Below, piece by piece: positions 61,096-64,000 of a stretch of DNA of 64,000 nucleotides; positions within the stretch are counted from its first letter, which is position 1; every line of letters starts with the position of its first letter. Under the pieces are notes generated by a model. That model had not been told where the DNA came from and searched no databases. It saw only the letters and a list, made by a program, of their open reading frames with translations. Source of the DNA: an uncultured Acidimicrobiales bacterium (GTDB lineage Bacteria; Actinomycetota; Acidimicrobiia; Acidimicrobiales; Bin134). The position numbers and the translations under genes were made by a program. The stretch covers positions 310,001 through 374,000 of the forward strand of contig OX638344.1 of the NCBI GenBank assembly GCA_951813555.1. Reading direction: 5' to 3'.

Positions 61096-61923
61096 TCAGT
61101 CTGCCAGACTGATCTGGTAGACGGCCCGTCGGGACACGCCCAGATCGGCGGCTACCGCGGCGGCCGCATCCCGACGAGACAGGCCGTCGGCCAGCCTTTC
61201 TTCGAGGGCCGCTCTGATTTGGGGCTCAGAGGGCGGAGTTGGCTCGGGGCAACCGGCCACCACTAGCACATGCTCGCCTCGAGGTTCAACACTGCTGGCC
61301 CGGGTGACGGCATCGTCCAAGGTGCCCCGCCAGACTTCCTCGTGCAGCTTGGTCTGCTCTCGCACAATGGCCACCGCGCGGTCACCGCCCAGCGCAGAGG
61401 ACAGATCGCCCAGGGTGCGGGCCAGCCGGTGAGGGGCTTCGAATAGCACCATGGTGCGAGGTTCCCGAGCGAGCACGGCGACGCGGTCGGCCCGGTGGCG
61501 ACCCTTTCGAGGCAGGAATCCCTCGAAGCAGAAGCGCCCAGTGGGTAGGCCGCTCACCACCAGCGCGGCCAACGCGGCTGACGGGCCGGGCACGGCCTCC
61601 ACCTCGCGACCGGCCTCGAGGACCGCTGCGACCACTTTGGCCCCTGGATCGGAGACCGCCGGAGTGCCGGCGTCGGTGACCAGGACAATGGTGCTGCCGC
61701 CGGCCACCAGACCGGCGATCTCGGCCGCCCCAGCCGCCTCGGTGTGCTCGTTCACCACCAGCAGGCGGGGAGCGCTCACCCCAGCATGGGCGAGCAATTT
61801 CCCTGTGCGGCGAGTGTCCTCGCAGGCCACTACGTCAGCGTCGGCCAGCACCTCGACAGCTCGGGGGGACAGGTCGCCCAGATTCCCAATTGGGGTGGCA
61901 ACCAAAACCAGCCTTCCAGCCAT
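61096..61923 (-). CDS. rsmI: 16S rRNA (cytidine1402-2'-O)-methyltransferase
   Basis: 275 residues: RLVLVATPIGNLGDLSPRAV, ACEDTRRTGKLLAHAGV, VLVTDAGTPAVSDPGAKVVA, PGPSAALAALVVSGLPTGRF and FLPRKGRHR. The tail has a small helix-turn-helix-like end (RRDAAAAVAADLGVSRRAVY). GGAGGAAGC precedes the ATG. Confidence 0.95.
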   Translation of the reverse strand: MAGRLVLVATPIGNLGDLSPRAVEVLADADVVACEDTRRTGKLLAHAGVSAPRLLVVNEHTEAAGAAEIAGLVAGGSTIVLVTDAGTPAVSDPGAKVVAAVLEAGREVEAVPGPSAALAALVVSGLPTGRFCFEGFLPRKGRHRADRVAVLAREPRTMVLFEAPHRLARTLGDLSSALGGDRAVAIVREQTKLHEEVWRGTLDDAVTRASSVEPRGEHVLVVAGCPEPTPPSEPQIRAALEERLADGLSRRDAAAAVAADLGVSRRAVYQISLAD

Positions 61924-61950
61924 GCTTCCTCCCCGGATGCAGGAGCTTGT

Positions 61951-62298
61951 CTATCCCCTCTCCCCAGCAGTCTGCCTCACCTGCAAGCGGTCACCGGGTT
62001 TTATCCCCCATCGGGCGAACGAACCGGCTTCGGCTTCCAATACCGCTCGAGCCCGCCAAACCGGAAGGCCGATCCGGTAGCGGGCCATAGTAGCCGCTTT
62101 CAGCACCACCAGATCGCGGTCCAAGTGGGCTACATCGATGGGAAAGCGCATCCCCAAGGTGTGGACCGACAACGCCGGTCGAAGCAGCAGCGCGTTGTCG
62201 AATTCGTCACGGCCCAAGAGTCCTTGGGCGCGCTCGCGCCAACTAGTGGCGAACTCCACAGTGGCCAGCACCCGGTCATCGCAAACGAGCCACGCCAT
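61951..62298 (-). CDS. DUF192 (UPF0127) protein
   Basis: 115 residues from ATG 62298: ATSWRERAQGLLGRDEF, LLLRPALSVHTLGMRFPIDV and the C-terminal WGIKPGDRLQV. Typical DUF192 fold, role unknown. No signal peptide. Confidence 0.82.
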   Translation of the reverse strand: MAWLVCDDRVLATVEFATSWRERAQGLLGRDEFDNALLLRPALSVHTLGMRFPIDVAHLDRDLVVLKAATMARYRIGLPVWRARAVLEAEAGSFARWGIKPGDRLQVRQTAGERG

Positions 62299-62446
62299 AG
62301 CTTGATTGTCCAACTTCAGCCTTGTTCGTTCAAGGGGGAATTCTCCCAGCCGTTCTCAGCCCGGTTGGGCTTCCCCAATCCCTCGGGAGCAGTCTTCCCA
62401 GGGGGCCCGAGAAGCTCAGGGTGCCGTTCCGCTCGCTCCCGATGCC

Positions 62447-63421
62447 CTACGTCGACTCAAGCAAGACCAGGCTCGGCGGCAGAGCGATATCGATGCAGCC
62501 GGCATCGAGTCCGTCCAGTCTGCGCATAGCCAGGCGAATAGCCTCCTCGGCAACCTCCGCGGCTGGTAGCCGGACCGTCGTCAACGACGGCGACAACAGC
62601 CTGGACCAGGAGGCTCCGCCGTAGCCCGCAACGAGCGGGCGACCGTCGGCATCGTCGGATTGCAACACGGCACAGACTGCGGCGGCAACGACATCGCTTC
62701 CGCACACGAACGCATCAGGCGGTTCGCGCAATCCCAGAAGCTCCTTCGCGGTTGCCTGTCCGAATTCCGTAGTCGCCGGCCCCAAACGTAGCGCCGCAGT
62801 GTCGATTCGGGGAACGGCCGATGTGGCCTCGGCGAAACCCTCGAGCTGCTCGGTCCCGATTATCGACGCCGATCCCTCTCCCAGGAATGCGAACCGAACC
62901 GCACCCTCCTTCGCCAGGAATCGAACCACCTGGCGTATGCCAGCCGCATGATCAACCCGCACCGAGTCGTAGCTGCCACCGGTGTCGCCCGAATCGACCA
63001 AGACAATCGGAACATCGCCGTCGAAAGGAACTCCATTGTCGCTCACTGGCCTCGTCCGAACCCACAACAAGGCATCGACTCCTTGTTCCACCAGCCGTCT
63101 GGCCGCGCCGCGATCGGTCCCAATCGAGGAATCCGCCAACAACAGGGAGATGTCCAATGCCGACAGAGTCTGCTCGATTTTGCGAATGAGAGGCACCGAC
63201 GCCGGATACCCCTCGATTGGGAGAAGCAGCCCGACCATCCCTGAGCGCTGCCGTCGCAACGACTGTGCTACTCGATCGGGTCGATACCCAAGTCTTTCAA
63301 CGACACTTCGAACTCGACCCGCGGTCTCAGGTGCAACCGCGGCGCCGCCGGCCAAAACCCGCGAGACGGTTGCGGGCGACACACCCGCAGCGCTCGCCAC
63401 ATCATAGATGGTGATGCCCAA
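62447..63421 (-). CDS. LacI-family transcriptional regulator
   Basis: 324 residues from a TTG start. N-terminal HTH (ITIYDVASAAGVSPATVSRV; LGYRPDRVAQSLRRQRSGMV), then a periplasmic-binding-like effector domain (VGLLLPIEGYPASVPLIRKI; DAFVCGSDVVAAAVCAVL; PSLTTVRLPAAEVAEEAIRL). The effector is unknown. It is convergent with nothing and precedes a hydrolase gene on the same strand across 122 bases. Confidence 0.87.
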   Translation of the reverse strand: MGITIYDVASAAGVSPATVSRVLAGGAAVAPETAGRVRSVVERLGYRPDRVAQSLRRQRSGMVGLLLPIEGYPASVPLIRKIEQTLSALDISLLLADSSIGTDRGAARRLVEQGVDALLWVRTRPVSDNGVPFDGDVPIVLVDSGDTGGSYDSVRVDHAAGIRQVVRFLAKEGAVRFAFLGEGSASIIGTEQLEGFAEATSAVPRIDTAALRLGPATTEFGQATAKELLGLREPPDAFVCGSDVVAAAVCAVLQSDDADGRPLVAGYGGASWSRLLSPSLTTVRLPAAEVAEEAIRLAMRRLDGLDAGCIDIALPPSLVLLEST

Positions 63422-63543
63422 CTATCCTGCTCCTCCGCTCCGGCCATACACGGTCTCGCAACCGCCCGCCATCGGAGGCAATCCGGCCGAGGCGACACCG
63501 ACAGGGTGTCGGATCTGTCGATGACCGCCTCTCCAGTACGCCA

Positions 63544-64000
63544 TCAGCAGCTTGCGATTCGGGCGCGGATGGTCGCGGCGAGCCGGCTTATGGCCATGTC
63601 TGCTTCGGGGATCACACCGGCAAAGAACTGGTAGCAGTGAGGAACCTCGGCAGCGATCTCAATCTCGACATCGACACCGCAAAGGCGGGCCTTGCGAGCG
63701 AACATGACCGCATCATCGACGAGAACGTCGTGCTCCGCAGCCTGGAGGTAGACCGGTCCGAGCCCCTCGAGATCTCCGTGGATGGGGGAGGCAAGAGGGT
63801 GGTCACTCGGCATCTCGTTGAGGTACAGCTCAACGTTTGCCGACAGCGTGGTCGCGTCCAGCACGGCGTCGAGCTCTGCGTTGTCGGAGATCGAATCATT
63901 CGTCAGCGTCAGGTCCAGCCAGGGACACAACAAAGCCGTTAGCGCGGGTTGAGGAGCGCCGAGCTCGCGAAGGCGCATCTGGACACCGACAGCGAGAGCT
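63544..64000 (-). CDS. alpha/beta hydrolase, HSL/carboxylesterase type (N-terminus beyond window)
   Basis: About 152 C-terminal residues: VQMRLRELGAPQPALTALLC, PWLDLTLTNDSISDN, SDHPLASPIHGDLEGLGPVY, catalytic Asp in AEHDVLVDDA, and catalytic His in VPHCYQFFAGV. The nucleophile region lies outside the window. Confidence 0.83.
   Translation of the reverse strand, partial: ALAVGVQMRLRELGAPQPALTALLCPWLDLTLTNDSISDNAELDAVLDATTLSANVELYLNEMPSDHPLASPIHGDLEGLGPVYLQAAEHDVLVDDAVMFARKARLCGVDVEIEIAAEVPHCYQFFAGVIPEADMAISRLAATIRARIASC

Overview
The window is a high-GC, gene-dense bacterial chromosome segment that looks actinobacterial, most likely class Acidimicrobiia (inference). Supporting signs are a 33-residue bS22-type ribosomal peptide of the mycobacterial kind, the rplY-pth-mfd-mazG-eno-ftsB order, frequent GTG/TTG starts with ATGA/GTGA overlaps, and many SDR and amidohydrolase paralogues. 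Dissimilation of taurine or a related sulfonate, together with many toxin-antitoxin loci, would fit a marine or invertebrate-associated lifestyle, but that is only an inference.

1-1.1 kb: the start of an RDD membrane protein, then remnants of a RES-domain gene and an IS3-family transposase. 1.2-19.6 kb: a large sulfonate catabolic region. Read from high to low coordinates on the minus strand it encodes a 2-oxoacid dehydrogenase E1 alpha and beta, a class III aminotransferase (taurine:pyruvate type), a double-domain TauA-like binding lipoprotein, an ATPase with an extra membrane domain, a permease, Pta, a TetR regulator, a fused SoeB-SoeC-like Fe-S/membrane protein, a SoeA-like molybdoprotein and Xsc. 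The predicted flow is: import, transamination to sulfoacetaldehyde, Xsc cleavage to acetyl phosphate plus sulfite, Pta to acetyl-CoA, and quinone-linked oxidation of sulfite to sulfate. A divergent E2 gene and a second aminotransferase copy follow. The repeat pattern suggests a tandem duplication with later loss of the second E1/E2 set.

19.8-42.3 kb: an accessory and catabolic zone. It holds an MFS transporter, a putative pretoxin-like protein, menB, several SDRs, four PF04909-type amidohydrolases, an NDP-forming acyl-CoA synthetase, a PaaK-like ligase, a CPBP protease, a cupin and a J-domain protein. Interspersed are two different AbiEii-type nucleotidyltransferase modules, a Phd/PIN module and an AbrB/PIN module.

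42.3-62.3 kb: housekeeping genes, mostly on the minus strand (ftsB, eno, mazG, mfd, pth, rplY, prs, a truncated glmU, tRNA-Gln, ispE, rsmA, tatD, metG, rsmI). A short mobile island with two truncated IS3 copies and an ISL3 relic interrupts them at 50.9-53.6 kb. A dinJ-yafQ pair with a nonsense-interrupted toxin and a vapBC pair translationally joined to ispE also lie here. 62.4-64 kb: a LacI regulator and the end of an HSL-type alpha/beta hydrolase.

Functions are assigned by recognising motifs by eye. No database search was run.
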